Shown here in pieces: positions 24,491-33,306 of a stretch of DNA of 41,330 nt. This DNA comes from Gammaproteobacteria bacterium (GTDB lineage: Bacteria > Pseudomonadota > Gammaproteobacteria > Immundisolibacterales > JAKLLR01). Location of the stretch: contig JAKLLR010000008.1 in assembly GCA_022014175.1 (NCBI GenBank), positions 1-41,330 on the forward strand, in the 5' to 3' direction. Every line of letters starts with the position of its first letter. Positions within the stretch are counted from its first letter, which is position 1. Position numbers and translations under genes: made by a program. A model generated the notes under the pieces. It was not told the DNA's origin, searched no databases, and saw nothing but the letters and a program-made list of their open reading frames with translations.

Positions 24491-26222
24491 TACCGGGATT
24501 CAGCGGCGCCAGCAGATCGGCCTGGCGGGCCGACCTAGGCTGGTCGTATTGATTCAGCCAGGTCTGCATCTGTCGGCCCCAGGCGCTACCGTCGAAGTTG
24601 CCCCGGTCACCATATAGAGCCTGTTCAAGCTGAGCCAGCAGCTCACCGAGCCGCCCGCCCCCCTCGGAACCGAATTGATGAGCAGCACGGGCGGCGATAA
24701 CCCGAGGCGATGCCTGCCCCGGCGTACCCCAGTTCTCTGCCGCGTAGGCTTGCAGACTCTCATTCAGCTTGACCGGATCACTGCACTGCCGAAGCCTCTT
24801 CAGAAAAACTTTGCGGCTCTCTGCCTCAACCGGCGCCCCGGTCAATTTTGGTGGTCGAACGCGCCACCAGAGCAGACCCCAGATCGCGGCGGTCAAAAGG
24901 GTTCCAGCGAGAAAGCCAGCACCAAAACCGAGCCAGTCTAAGGGGAATAAACTGCCTTGATCCGTCATCAGCGGAGTCGGCGTGGGGCTGGCAGAGTCGG
25001 GCGCCCCGGCCTCGGCAGGCTTTCCTTCGGCGCTCCCCCCAGCAACCTCCGTCAGGGCGGGTAATACTTCGATCCGTCTGGCCGGAAATTCGGCCCAGGC
25101 CTCCGCATCGCGGTTCACATCCCACCAGCGGACCCGCACTGCGGGCAGTTCCAGAGTGCCTGCGCGCCGCGGGATCATCGTCATTCGCTCCCGTCGGACG
25201 CCCCGCAGAATCTGCCCCCCTTCATCAAGGGTACCTTCGAACTCAGGGCGATCAAGATAGAGCCTGAAGTCCGCGTGATCCGTCTCCACAAAAGGGGGTA
25301 ACTGGGCGCCGTCGCTGCCCTCAGCCACCAGCGCCAGCTCCCGACTGATCGGCTCACCGACACGGAAGGTCTGTGCCGGATCCCAACGCTCCTCGATATG
25401 CAACTGGGAGAGGGGCAACCAGGGCTCTCCCTGCGGGGGTTTGACATCCAGTTTCAGGGCATCTGAAAGGACCCGGAGTGGAATGTAGCCGGTGGTCCCG
25501 AAGGGATCAAAACTCCGCCGAATCGATCTATCGAGAATTCGCCCCTCAACCGCTGCCGGGGGCAAAACCAGCTCGCCACTGGCCAGTGGAGTCAGACGAT
25601 AATGCAGCGTGGTCACCACCGCAACACGGCCGTCAATCACCCGGTTCTCCTCCTCCGCCTTGCCGATCTGTTCAAACACTGCCTGATCCGGTTCCGGGGT
25701 CTGCAGGTGCGCATCCCGCAGGCGGGTATAACTGGTGATCACAACCCTGTAGATCAGGCTCTCTCTGACGTAGGCGGTGCCCTTGCTGAGCGTTGCCACC
25801 ACCGCCACAGGGGAATCCGGCGCTCCCTGAGTGGGGGCGGTGGAGTGTTCGCCGGAGGGCGACTGGGTAACGTCAATCGTGACCGGCTGAGTGGTTAGCG
25901 GGCCGACGCCGGTCGCGACCTCTAACGCCGGGATGGTGAGCTTGCCCACCCCCTTCGGCTGCAGACGATAGCGCCATATTTTAGACCGGCTGCGCTTGCC
26001 GTTAACCCACGACGATTCGGAACTGCTGCCGAGATAACTAATCTCGAAACTGGCTTCCAATGGCGTTAGATCGGGCTCTTCCCGAGCCTTCTCCTCGGTG
26101 AGAGTCAGAGTGAGCTGAAGCACTTCTCCCGGTTTTATCTCGGTACGGTCAACACTGGCCAGAAACTCCGCTAACGCGATACCCGGCAACAGCAGGCAGA
26201 CCAACAACAGAGCTCTCACCAT
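24483..26222 (-). CDS. batD: BatD-like protein (aerotolerance/MoxR-associated)
   Basis: Last gene of the MoxR/Bat run, 579 residues. A signal peptide (cleavage near ALA-EF, residue 18) is followed by beta-sandwich domains of the BatD type: LASVDRTEIKPGEVLQLTLT (21-40), SKIWRYRLQPKGVGKLTIPA, VVTTLHYRLTPLASGELVLP and MTMIPRRAGTLELPAVRVRW. A transmembrane helix at about 428-455 precedes a cytoplasmic helical tail (about 456-579). It is therefore a periplasmic protein anchored near its C-terminus. Bat proteins are linked to stress and oxygen tolerance in several bacteria, mechanism unresolved. It overlaps the batC-like gene by 7 nt. Confidence 0.9.
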   Translation of the reverse strand: MVRALLLVCLLLPGIALAEFLASVDRTEIKPGEVLQLTLTLTEEKAREEPDLTPLEASFEISYLGSSSESSWVNGKRSRSKIWRYRLQPKGVGKLTIPALEVATGVGPLTTQPVTIDVTQSPSGEHSTAPTQGAPDSPVAVVATLSKGTAYVRESLIYRVVITSYTRLRDAHLQTPEPDQAVFEQIGKAEEENRVIDGRVAVVTTLHYRLTPLASGELVLPPAAVEGRILDRSIRRSFDPFGTTGYIPLRVLSDALKLDVKPPQGEPWLPLSQLHIEERWDPAQTFRVGEPISRELALVAEGSDGAQLPPFVETDHADFRLYLDRPEFEGTLDEGGQILRGVRRERMTMIPRRAGTLELPAVRVRWWDVNRDAEAWAEFPARRIEVLPALTEVAGGSAEGKPAEAGAPDSASPTPTPLMTDQGSLFPLDWLGFGAGFLAGTLLTAAIWGLLWWRVRPPKLTGAPVEAESRKVFLKRLRQCSDPVKLNESLQAYAAENWGTPGQASPRVIAARAAHQFGSEGGGRLGELLAQLEQALYGDRGNFDGSAWGRQMQTWLNQYDQPRSARQADLLAPLNPGIS

Positions 26223-27097
26223 GGTCTCGACTCCGCCGGAGCGGCCCCCCGCTCTTCAAGAAAAAACTGGTTACGCAGCAGCTCGGTGGGGTCCTCTTTT
26301 AACCGGTTGAACCACTGCTCGGCAGCAAGCTCACCCTCATCCAGCAGGTTCTCATCTCCCGAGGAGCCGCCCTGGGCGCTCGCCTGTGTGGACTCTCCCG
26401 ACTCACGCTCGTCCTCTGTTGACTCGCTCTGCTGCTGGTCAAACTGCTCCACTCCGGCCTCGCTTTCATTTTCACCAGAGGGGGAGCCCCCCTCCTCTTT
26501 GGAATCCTCCCCAAGCTCTTCTCCGGGCTGGGACTCACCCTCCTCTCCCCCACTCTCTTCAGACGGGTCTGCGGATGGATCGGATTGAGGCTCACCGGAC
26601 GTCTGACCACCCTGCTGGTCATCTGCCCCGGAGTCACCCTCCTCATCCTTCTGCTGTTCGCCGTTCTCACCGGATTCGCTCTGCTGGGCCTGCTGTTTCT
26701 GCTGCTCCAGCAGCTCACGAGCCAGCGCCAGGTTTGCCGCCGCATCCTGGTCTTCAGGATCCAGCGCCAGCGCCTGCTGGTAGGCTTCGATGGCAGCTTC
26801 CAGCTGACCCAGCTGCAGCCGGGCATTGCCCAGATTATAACGAGCTGCCTGGCGCACGCTTTTACGATTCGCCGCACTGAAAGCGGCGGCCGCCTCTTCG
26901 TACTGACCCGCCCGATAGAGGGCCACCCCCTTACGATAGTTGTCCTCAAACTGCTCCGCAGCCGCCTCGTAGTGCTCCTGTTGAAACAGGCTCTGGCCGA
27001 TCTGACCCCGGTTTTTGAACAGCTCCGCAGACGCGATGCCCGGCAACAGCAGTAGCGCCATCGGTGCCAGACGAAGGGAGACCAACAGAGCACTCAT
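26216..27097 (-). CDS. batC: BatC-like TPR protein with acidic disordered linker
   Basis: A 293-residue protein. The start is the ATG at 27097, overlapping the batB stop as ATGA; an upstream extension of the frame is unlikely. A signal peptide (about 8-24, IASA-EL) leads to tetratricopeptide repeats (about 28-130: YRKGVALYRAGQYEEAAAAF, ARYNLGNARLQLGQLEAAIE). Residues about 133-252 are a low-complexity linker rich in Glu, Gln, Ser, Gly and Asp. A conserved-type end block AAEQWFNRLKEDPTELLRNQ (258-277) follows and is a probable partner-binding tail. It probably scaffolds the VWA proteins BatA and BatB in the periplasm. Confidence 0.9.
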   Translation of the reverse strand: MSALLVSLRLAPMALLLLPGIASAELFKNRGQIGQSLFQQEHYEAAAEQFEDNYRKGVALYRAGQYEEAAAAFSAANRKSVRQAARYNLGNARLQLGQLEAAIEAYQQALALDPEDQDAAANLALARELLEQQKQQAQQSESGENGEQQKDEEGDSGADDQQGGQTSGEPQSDPSADPSEESGGEEGESQPGEELGEDSKEEGGSPSGENESEAGVEQFDQQQSESTEDERESGESTQASAQGGSSGDENLLDEGELAAEQWFNRLKEDPTELLRNQFFLEERGAAPAESRPW

Positions 27098-28101
27098 GAG
27101 GGCTCTACCGGCAACGGCGCAATCTGTCGAAAACGCGACAATAGCAGCAACATGAAGGGGATCAGAAAAATATAAAACCGCTCGTGCCATAGCTTCAACT
27201 CGTGGCCGCTTACCTCGCCAACCTCTGGACTGGTCGCCAGCGCCTGCAGCAGCGCGCGGGTGTCGTCCTGACGGTAGTCGGCCCGCCGATAGATGCCTCC
27301 CGCCGCCTCCGCCAACTGCTGAAGGTTGCTCTCATTCAGGCGAGAGATGACCGGGTTGCCCTGTTGATCCCGAAACCACTCACCTCCGGGGGTCGGGATG
27401 GGTCCCCCCTCAGGGGTGCCGAGGCCCAGGACATGCAGACGAATATTCAATGCTCTCAACTCTTCACTCAAGACTCCGAGATCCGTTTCAGGGTACTCGC
27501 CGTCACTCAGTAGCAGGACACTTTTTGCACCGCCAGCCTCTACCGCCAGCAGCTGCTTGCAACGCCTCAGCGCTTCGATCAAATCAGTGCCCTGACGCTC
27601 CACCAGACCACTCTTCATCGCCGGCAGCAGATTCAGCAGCGTGGCCATATCCTCGGTCACCGGCGCCACCACATGGGGCACCGCAGCAAAGGCGACCAGC
27701 CCGAGTCGCAGGTCCGGATTGCTACTCACCAGGTCACTGATCTCCTGCCGCGCCCGCTCCAGCCGACTGGGCGCAACATCGGTCACATCCATGGAGCGGG
27801 AGAGATCCAGCAGAATCACTGCTGCACCGGCGGGACGGTAGGTCTCGACCTGGCGGTAGTCCCAACGCGGACCTGCCATTGCCAGCACCCCAAACAACCA
27901 GAGCAGCGGCCAGAGAGAGTGGCGTGAGCGCAGCGAGCTGCCGCGCCCGTCGACCAGCAGCGAGGGCAACAGATGGGGATCCGCGAAACGGGTCAACTGC
28001 CGCCATCGGGCCCGGCGCTGGCTGACATCCCGAATCAACCAGAGCGGGGTGAACAGCAGCAGCCAGAGCCAGCCGGGCTGAGCGAATTGAAACTCACTCA
28101 T
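27094..28101 (-). CDS. batB: VWA-domain membrane protein BatB-like
   Basis: A 335-residue von Willebrand factor A protein. N-terminal helices (about 9-24 and 62-77) flank a short cytoplasmic segment. The VWA domain begins AAVILLDLSRSMDVTDV with the MIDAS motif DLSRS at 99-103. Its other metal ligands are probably in VTEDMATLLN and LLSDGEYPETD. A C-terminal transmembrane helix (about 311-325, FYIFLIPFMLLLLS) completes the BatB topology. It overlaps batA (ATGA) and batC (ATGA), which indicates tight co-translation. Confidence 0.92.
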   Translation of the reverse strand: MSEFQFAQPGWLWLLLFTPLWLIRDVSQRRARWRQLTRFADPHLLPSLLVDGRGSSLRSRHSLWPLLWLFGVLAMAGPRWDYRQVETYRPAGAAVILLDLSRSMDVTDVAPSRLERARQEISDLVSSNPDLRLGLVAFAAVPHVVAPVTEDMATLLNLLPAMKSGLVERQGTDLIEALRRCKQLLAVEAGGAKSVLLLSDGEYPETDLGVLSEELRALNIRLHVLGLGTPEGGPIPTPGGEWFRDQQGNPVISRLNESNLQQLAEAAGGIYRRADYRQDDTRALLQALATSPEVGEVSGHELKLWHERFYIFLIPFMLLLLSRFRQIAPLPVEPS

Positions 28102-29093
28102 AACCGGTTCGTCGCCATTCCGTTACGGCCAGGCGCGAGGCCCAGCCAGGCCAGCAAAATCAGCGCTCCACCCAGGGGCCAGCGAAACAGAGGGTCGTAG
28201 GCAGTGATCACCCGAGTTTCGACGTCGCTCTGCTCCAGTTCGTCAATACGGTTGTAGATCTTGCGCAGCGCGGCGCTGTCGGTGGCCCGGAAATAACCGC
28301 CACCGGTGAGGCCCGCAATCTCTTGTAGCAGGGCCTCATCAAGCCCCATCTCAACCCATCGGACACCCCCCCGATCCGGATAGGGCACCCGCCCCTCGCT
28401 ACCAACCCCGATGGTGTAGACCCGGACACCGTAACGGGCGGCCAGCCGGGCCGCCTCCAGCGGTGGCACCACCCCGGCAGTGTTTTCTCCATCAGTCAGC
28501 AGAATCACCACCCGGGAATTCTCCGGTCGCTCCCGCAGTTTTTTCACCGCCAGAGCCAGGGCATCACCCACGGCCGTGGCGCTGCCGGCCATGCCGACCA
28601 CGGTTCTCTGCAGCAGCTCCTGAACTGCGGTCACATCCAGGGTTAAGGGGGCTTGCAGATAGGCGCTCTCACCAAACAGCACCAGGCCGATCCGGTCGCC
28701 GCTACGCTGAGCGATGAACTGACTAACCACCCCTTTGGTGACCGCCAGTCGGCTGACCCGACGACCCCCTTCGGTGAAATCCAGCGCCCGCATCGACTCA
28801 GACAGGTCAACCGCCAGCATCAGGTCATAACCGGTGGTATTAAGCTGCTGAATATCCTGGCGATTCTGGGGCTGCATCAGGGCCAGCACCAGCAACAGCC
28901 AGAGCAGGTGAAGCAGCCACTGACCTGAGCGGAGTGAGGGGCTCTGGTTAAATCCTGCACGGCTTAAAGGCTCGATTCGACCGAAACGGAGCTGCGGAAT
29001 GGCGCTATCGAGCCGCTGGGAACGCCGCAGACGGCTCACCAGCCAGGGCAATGGCAGGGATAAAGCGGCCCAGGGCCAGGCGAAACTAAACAC
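28098..29093 (-). CDS. batA: VWA-domain membrane protein BatA-like
   Basis: A 331-residue VWA protein paired with BatB. N-terminus FSFAWPWAALSLPLPWLV is the standard BatA opening, so I place the start at GTG 29093, which overlaps the upstream DUF4381 stop. An ATG at 29123 in the same frame would add ten unusual residues. The VWA domain begins LMLAVDLSESMRALDF with a complete MIDAS DLSES (96-100) and later VVILLTDGENTAG. A C-terminal helix (about 305-322, LFRWPLGGALILLAWLGL) anchors it. Likely substrate of, or partner for, the MoxR ATPase. Confidence 0.92.
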   Translation of the reverse strand: MFSFAWPWAALSLPLPWLVSRLRRSQRLDSAIPQLRFGRIEPLSRAGFNQSPSLRSGQWLLHLLWLLLVLALMQPQNRQDIQQLNTTGYDLMLAVDLSESMRALDFTEGGRRVSRLAVTKGVVSQFIAQRSGDRIGLVLFGESAYLQAPLTLDVTAVQELLQRTVVGMAGSATAVGDALALAVKKLRERPENSRVVILLTDGENTAGVVPPLEAARLAARYGVRVYTIGVGSEGRVPYPDRGGVRWVEMGLDEALLQEIAGLTGGGYFRATDSAALRKIYNRIDELEQSDVETRVITAYDPLFRWPLGGALILLAWLGLAPGRNGMATNRL

Positions 29094-29571
29094 CGGAACC
29101 CCGAGTCCAGTGACGCAGGGCACTCAATACGGCCTGAACACGCTCCCGAGCCCAGGGCTCCGGCTCTCCGGGGCGGTAACTCTGCTCAACCATTTCATCC
29201 CGATACTCAAGCCAGTCGAACTCTTTCGGGTCATTCCGTTGCAACCAGAGCAGCCAGGCCTCGCCATGCAGGTTAGCGACCTCACTGCGGGGGAAACGGG
29301 CCAATGCAATCCGACGGACCAGCTCCAGGATTTCCCTGTTTTGAACCACCTCAGCCTGCTCCAGCCGCTGCTGCAACTCCGCCAGATTCCGCCGGGCGGC
29401 GCGGGCCCAGGGCGACGGACGGTAACGCCGCCAGAGCCGATGGAGAACCCAGATAAGCACCCCAACCAGGACCGGCCCGGCAACCAGCAGAACCCACCAA
29501 CCCGGGGCCAGCGGCCAGATGCCGATCGCATCAAGCCCCCGGATATCCCGCAACTGCCCTAAAGGATCCAT
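29086..29571 (-). CDS. DUF4381-family membrane protein
   Basis: A 161-residue protein of the type found between the DUF58 and batA genes in MoxR operons (DUF4381). The start is the ATG at 29571, one base after the DUF58 stop. PLAPGWWVLLVAGPVLVGVL (about 21-40) begins a transmembrane helix, followed by a basic stretch RRYRPSPWARAARR and a helical cytoplasmic domain (LVRRIALARFPRSEVANLHG, WLLWLQRNDP). No catalytic motif is visible. Its role in the complex is unknown. Confidence 0.87.
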   Translation of the reverse strand: MDPLGQLRDIRGLDAIGIWPLAPGWWVLLVAGPVLVGVLIWVLHRLWRRYRPSPWARAARRNLAELQQRLEQAEVVQNREILELVRRIALARFPRSEVANLHGEAWLLWLQRNDPKEFDWLEYRDEMVEQSYRPGEPEPWARERVQAVLSALRHWTRGSGV

Positions 29572-29572
29572 C

Positions 29573-30490
29573 TTAGACCCGGTGCTGGTAGGCTCGATCC
29601 AGGCGGACCAGACGATCAGCCAGGGCCAGATGAATCTCTTCATCAGTCCGCACCGGCATCAACTCAACCCGAGCACGTCGGCTAATGGCTTTCAGACTCT
29701 CTCGCCGCTCATCCCAGGCCTGACGATAGTCGGCTGCGGCCTGGCGGCTACCACTGAAGACCAGCAAACTGGGCGCCAGACCCAGCTGCAGCAGGCCAGC
29801 AGAGGGCATATCACGCTCAGCGGGATCATCCACCGGCAGCAGAACCACCTGATGGCGCTGACTCAGCTCCCTCAGGGCACGGTCCAGCTGTTCCGGAGGC
29901 AGATTGAAGTCGCCGATGACAAAAATCAGTGCACCGGTTGGAGCGGTTCTCGCCAGATGACGCAACGGCTCAACCAGCCCCTGCTCCGCCGCCCCGACTG
30001 ATTCCGGCGGCTCCATTTCCGCCAGTCCCCGCAACAGCCGCCAGAGCCCCCGGGGACCACGCAGGGGCGGGAAATAGTGCAATCCGGTATCTGAGAACAT
30101 CAATCCGCCGACCCGGTCGCCGTGACGATTGGCACCCCACCCCAACAGGGCTGCGGCATGGGCAGCCTGGACCGACTTGAAGGTGCCTCTGGTACCGAAA
30201 TACATGTGGGGGCCGACATCCACCGCCAGCAGCACCACCCGCTCGCGCTCCTCCCGGAAAAGTTTAAGGTGTGGCGTGCCGGTGCGAGCAGTGACCCGCC
30301 AGTCCATCCGCCGGATATCATCACCCAGCCGATACTCCCGCACCTCTTCAAAGGCCATACCCTGACCATGAAAAGCAGAGGCATAAAGGCCATCAAAACG
30401 GGAGTTGACCCGGTGCCGGGCTGAAATACCGAGGGCGTTGGCCCGGTGTCTCAGCTCAAGCAGATCATCCAGACTCGGCTTCAGGCTCAT
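29573..30490 (-). CDS. DUF58-family protein with degenerate MIDAS
   Basis: A 305-residue soluble DUF58 protein. The family signature GMAFEEVREYRLGDDIRRMD (45-64) is intact and continues WRVTART to residue 70. A VWA-like fold follows, but where many relatives carry a DxSxS-type metal site this one reads DVGPHMYFG (91-99), so both serines are replaced by Gly93 and His95. Metal-dependent ligand binding may therefore be lost or altered. The gene starts 2 nt after the moxR stop, and the pair is the conserved core of MoxR/VWA systems. Confidence 0.92.
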   Translation of the reverse strand: MSLKPSLDDLLELRHRANALGISARHRVNSRFDGLYASAFHGQGMAFEEVREYRLGDDIRRMDWRVTARTGTPHLKLFREERERVVLLAVDVGPHMYFGTRGTFKSVQAAHAAALLGWGANRHGDRVGGLMFSDTGLHYFPPLRGPRGLWRLLRGLAEMEPPESVGAAEQGLVEPLRHLARTAPTGALIFVIGDFNLPPEQLDRALRELSQRHQVVLLPVDDPAERDMPSAGLLQLGLAPSLLVFSGSRQAAADYRQAWDERRESLKAISRRARVELMPVRTDEEIHLALADRLVRLDRAYQHRV

Positions 30491-30492
30491 GG

Positions 30493-31446
30493 TCAGGGCA
30501 GCGCCACCACGGAGAGCAGCCGCTCAACCACGGCGGCGGCCGGAATGCCCTCGGCCTCCGCCTCAAAGCTGAGCAGAATTCGGTGAGTCAGCACAAAGGG
30601 GGCCATAGTCTGAACATGAAACGGGGTGACAAAATCATCCCCCTCAAGCCAGGCCAGCGCCCGGGCACAACGGGCCAGAGCCTGACTCGCCCGGGGCGAG
30701 GCGCCGAACCGGATCCAGCTCGCCAGCTCCGGGTCAAGCGCCGCGGGCTGGCGACTGGCGAGAACCAGATCAACGATATACTCCTCAAGGGTGGCATCCA
30801 GATAGATCGCCGCCACCTCGCGCCGGGCTCGAAACAGCTCCTCCTGGGTCAGTTCGGTGGGGACGGTTGGTCTCTCCGCGCGGAACCGGCTTTGATCCAG
30901 CCGCAGGATCTCCAGCTCTTCATCCCGCTTGGGGTAGTCCACATGACAATAGATCAGGAATCGATCAAGCTGCGCCTCGGGCAGGTTATAGGTGCCCTCC
31001 TGCTCCACCGGATTCTGGGTCGCCATGACCAGGAAGAGTTCGGGTAACCCGTAGGTTTTCGCCCCCACAGTCACCTGACGCTCACCCATAGCCTCCAGCA
31101 GAGCGGACTGCACCTTCGCCGGCGCCCGGTTGATCTCATCCGCCAGCAACAGGTTCTGGAAGATCGGACCGGCCCGGAATTCAAAGCCGCCGCCAGGGGA
31201 GATAATGTCACTGCCCACCAGGTCCGAAGGCAGCAGGTCCGGCGTGAACTGCACCCGATGATAATCCCCCTCAATGCCCGCCGATAACGCTTTGACCGCG
31301 GTGGTTTTGGCTAATCCCGGCATCCCCTCGATCAGCAGGTGACCATCGCAAAGCAGGCAGACCAGCATACTGCGGACCAGTTCGGTCTGGCCTACAAGCT
31401 GGGTGGCGATATGCTGCTGCAGTTCGGTAAAACGGGCGAGGCTCAT
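30493..31446 (-). CDS. moxR: MoxR-family AAA+ ATPase
   Basis: A 317-residue AAA+ ATPase that acts as a chaperone for VWA-domain partners. Walker [10 protein letters not shown] (41-49), Walker [11 protein letters not shown] (99-108), the sensor region [20 protein letters not shown] and [12 protein letters not shown] are all intact. It is followed by DUF58, DUF4381 and batA-D, the complete canonical set. Its ATG lies only 3 nt after the nagZ stop, which joins it to the upstream murein-recycling genes. A promoter specific to moxR is therefore not apparent. Confidence 0.96.
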   Translation of the reverse strand: MSLARFTELQQHIATQLVGQTELVRSMLVCLLCDGHLLIEGMPGLAKTTAVKALSAGIEGDYHRVQFTPDLLPSDLVGSDIISPGGGFEFRAGPIFQNLLLADEINRAPAKVQSALLEAMGERQVTVGAKTYGLPELFLVMATQNPVEQEGTYNLPEAQLDRFLIYCHVDYPKRDEELEILRLDQSRFRAERPTVPTELTQEELFRARREVAAIYLDATLEEYIVDLVLASRQPAALDPELASWIRFGASPRASQALARCARALAWLEGDDFVTPFHVQTMAPFVLTHRILLSFEAEAEGIPAAAVVERLLSVVALP

Positions 31447-31449
31447 GGT

Positions 31450-32472
31450 TCAGTCCAGTAGTGTTTGCAGTGTAATCAGGGCGTGCTGGTAGTGGCTTTG
31501 GTCGACCGCCTTGCGCGCCGTCGCCAGCTTGATAAAAGCCCGCAGTTCCGGCGTCGATTGACGGCTCGGCATGACCTCCAGCACAGCCTCAACAGCCGCA
31601 GGATTATTGCATAACAGGGCCATGTCACAACCGGCGCCGAGCACCGCCTGGACCCGTTCCAACGGAGTGCCAATGCCGAACGCGCCGGCCATGCCCAGAT
31701 CATCACTGAAGTAGGCTCCGGTGAAGCCCAGGGCCTGCCGCCCGACCTGCTCCAGCCAGATACCGGACGCGCTGGCGGGCTTCGGATCCACCGCCGGATA
31801 GCGGACGTGGGCCGGCATCAGGCCAGGCAGAACATCCATCAGAACCCTGAAAGGTTCCAGATCCAATGACCTCATTGTGTCCAGGCTGCGATGGTCGGTC
31901 ACGGTCTCCAGATGGGTGTCCTCTTCGATCCCACCATGACCCGGAAAATGTTTACCAACGGCAGGCATACCGGCCTGCCCCATGCCGCCAATATAGGCCC
32001 GAGCCAGTTTTGCGACCACGGTCGGATCACTATGAAAGGCCCGATTACCAATAATCTCGCTCAGGCCAAAATCAAGATCCAGAACCGGGGCAAAGGAGAG
32101 GTCGATATCCACCGCCCTGACCTCAGCAGCCATCACCAGGCCCGCCGCTTCAGCCGCGACCAGAGCCTTCTCCTCGCTGTCGGCATAGAGAGCGCCGATC
32201 CGTCCCAGAGCTGGCAGTCGGGTGAAGCCGGGTTGCAGTCGCTGCACCCGCCCCCCCTCCTGATCCACCGCAATCAACAGCGGGCCAGGGCGAGCGGCCC
32301 GCAGGCTGCGGATGAGCGTTTGCAGCTGGGTTTTGTCCCGGTAGTTGCGGGTAAAAATAATGATTCCGCCCACCAACGGATGGGTGACCCGGGCCAGCTC
32401 TCCAGCTGTAGCTGTTTCACCGGCAATGTCGATCATCAGTGGGCCCGGGGGCAATGGACTTGAATGGTTCAT
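31450..32472 (-). CDS. nagZ: Beta-N-acetylhexosaminidase NagZ
   Basis: Cytosolic glycoside hydrolase family 3 enzyme that removes GlcNAc from GlcNAc-anhydroMurNAc peptides during peptidoglycan recycling, 340 residues. Motifs: LLIAVDQEGGRVQRL (65-79), GKHFPGHGGIEEDTHLE (173-189), which contains the catalytic His/Asp loop, MPAHVRYPAVDPKPAS and AYFSDDLGMAGAF, which supplies the nucleophile (Asp257 or Asp258). There is no signal peptide, in line with cytosolic action. It sits between peptide permease genes (36 nt upstream) and moxR (3 nt downstream). Confidence 0.96.
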   Translation of the reverse strand: MNHSSPLPPGPLMIDIAGETATAGELARVTHPLVGGIIIFTRNYRDKTQLQTLIRSLRAARPGPLLIAVDQEGGRVQRLQPGFTRLPALGRIGALYADSEEKALVAAEAAGLVMAAEVRAVDIDLSFAPVLDLDFGLSEIIGNRAFHSDPTVVAKLARAYIGGMGQAGMPAVGKHFPGHGGIEEDTHLETVTDHRSLDTMRSLDLEPFRVLMDVLPGLMPAHVRYPAVDPKPASASGIWLEQVGRQALGFTGAYFSDDLGMAGAFGIGTPLERVQAVLGAGCDMALLCNNPAAVEAVLEVMPSRQSTPELRAFIKLATARKAVDQSHYQHALITLQTLLD

Positions 32473-32508
32473 AGCGCCCTCATCAAGACGGTAATCGATA
32501 GCATTGGT

Positions 32509-33306
32509 TCAATACTTCAGGCTACGGCGTACGTCGAGGTAGTCTCGCAACTGATCACCGCAGAGATTTAAAGCCATCACCACCAGGAAAAGCGCCAGAC
32601 CCGGCACCAACACATAATGCGGCGCCACCAGCATATAGCGGGTGCCATCCCGAATCATCGCCCCCCAGGAAGCCGCCGGCGGCTGGATGCCTAGCCCCAG
32701 GAATGATAGACCCGCCTCGGCGATAATCACTGCAGCCAGCGCAAAGGTGGCTTCGACAATCAGCGGGGCCGCAATCATTGGCAGCAGATGCCGGAGCACA
32801 ATTCGCCAACCCCCGGCCCCCAGCGCCCGGGCAGCCAGAACCTGATCACTGTGCCGCAAAGCCAGCACCTGAGCACGGCTGAGGCGGGCAAAACCGACCC
32901 AGCCTACGGCCCCCAGTGCAATCACGATATTACTGATGCCCGGCTGCAACATGCCAGCCAGGGCGATGGCCAGCAACATCCCCGGGAAAGCCAGAAACAG
33001 ATCCACAATCCGCACAAACAGATGATCGAACCAGCCCCCGAGATAACCAGACCAGGTGCCCAGAACAATACCAATCAAACCCGCCACCCCGACCACGCTG
33101 AAAGCCACCAGGAACGAGACCTGGGCACCTTCGACCAGGCGAGCCAGCAGATCTCGTCCCAGCTCATCCGCACCCAGCCAGACCTGCCCGGAGGGGCCTG
33201 CCAGCACCCGTGACAACTCAATCTGCTCCGGCGCCAGAGGCAATAGTCCGCCAGCGACCGCAACCAGAACCCACAACAGCAGAATCAGTCTGGCGATGCG
33301 GTTCAT
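32509..33306 (-). CDS. Peptide ABC transporter permease, DppC/OppC type
   Basis: A 265-residue inner-membrane permease. The ATG at 33306 overlaps the DppB-type stop (ATGA); the longer open frame upstream is antisense noise. N-terminal helix about 6-24, then the DppC signature WLGADELGRDLLARLVEGAQ, which is where substrate-path residues lie. The ATPase-coupling loop LGAGGWRIVLRHLLPMIAAP (EAA-type) and SFLGLGIQPPAASWGAMI close the domain. Forms a heterodimer with the adjacent DppB-type permease. No ATPase genes follow: the next gene is nagZ. Confidence 0.93.
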   Translation of the reverse strand: MNRIARLILLLWVLVAVAGGLLPLAPEQIELSRVLAGPSGQVWLGADELGRDLLARLVEGAQVSFLVAFSVVGVAGLIGIVLGTWSGYLGGWFDHLFVRIVDLFLAFPGMLLAIALAGMLQPGISNIVIALGAVGWVGFARLSRAQVLALRHSDQVLAARALGAGGWRIVLRHLLPMIAAPLIVEATFALAAVIIAEAGLSFLGLGIQPPAASWGAMIRDGTRYMLVAPHYVLVPGLALFLVVMALNLCGDQLRDYLDVRRSLKY

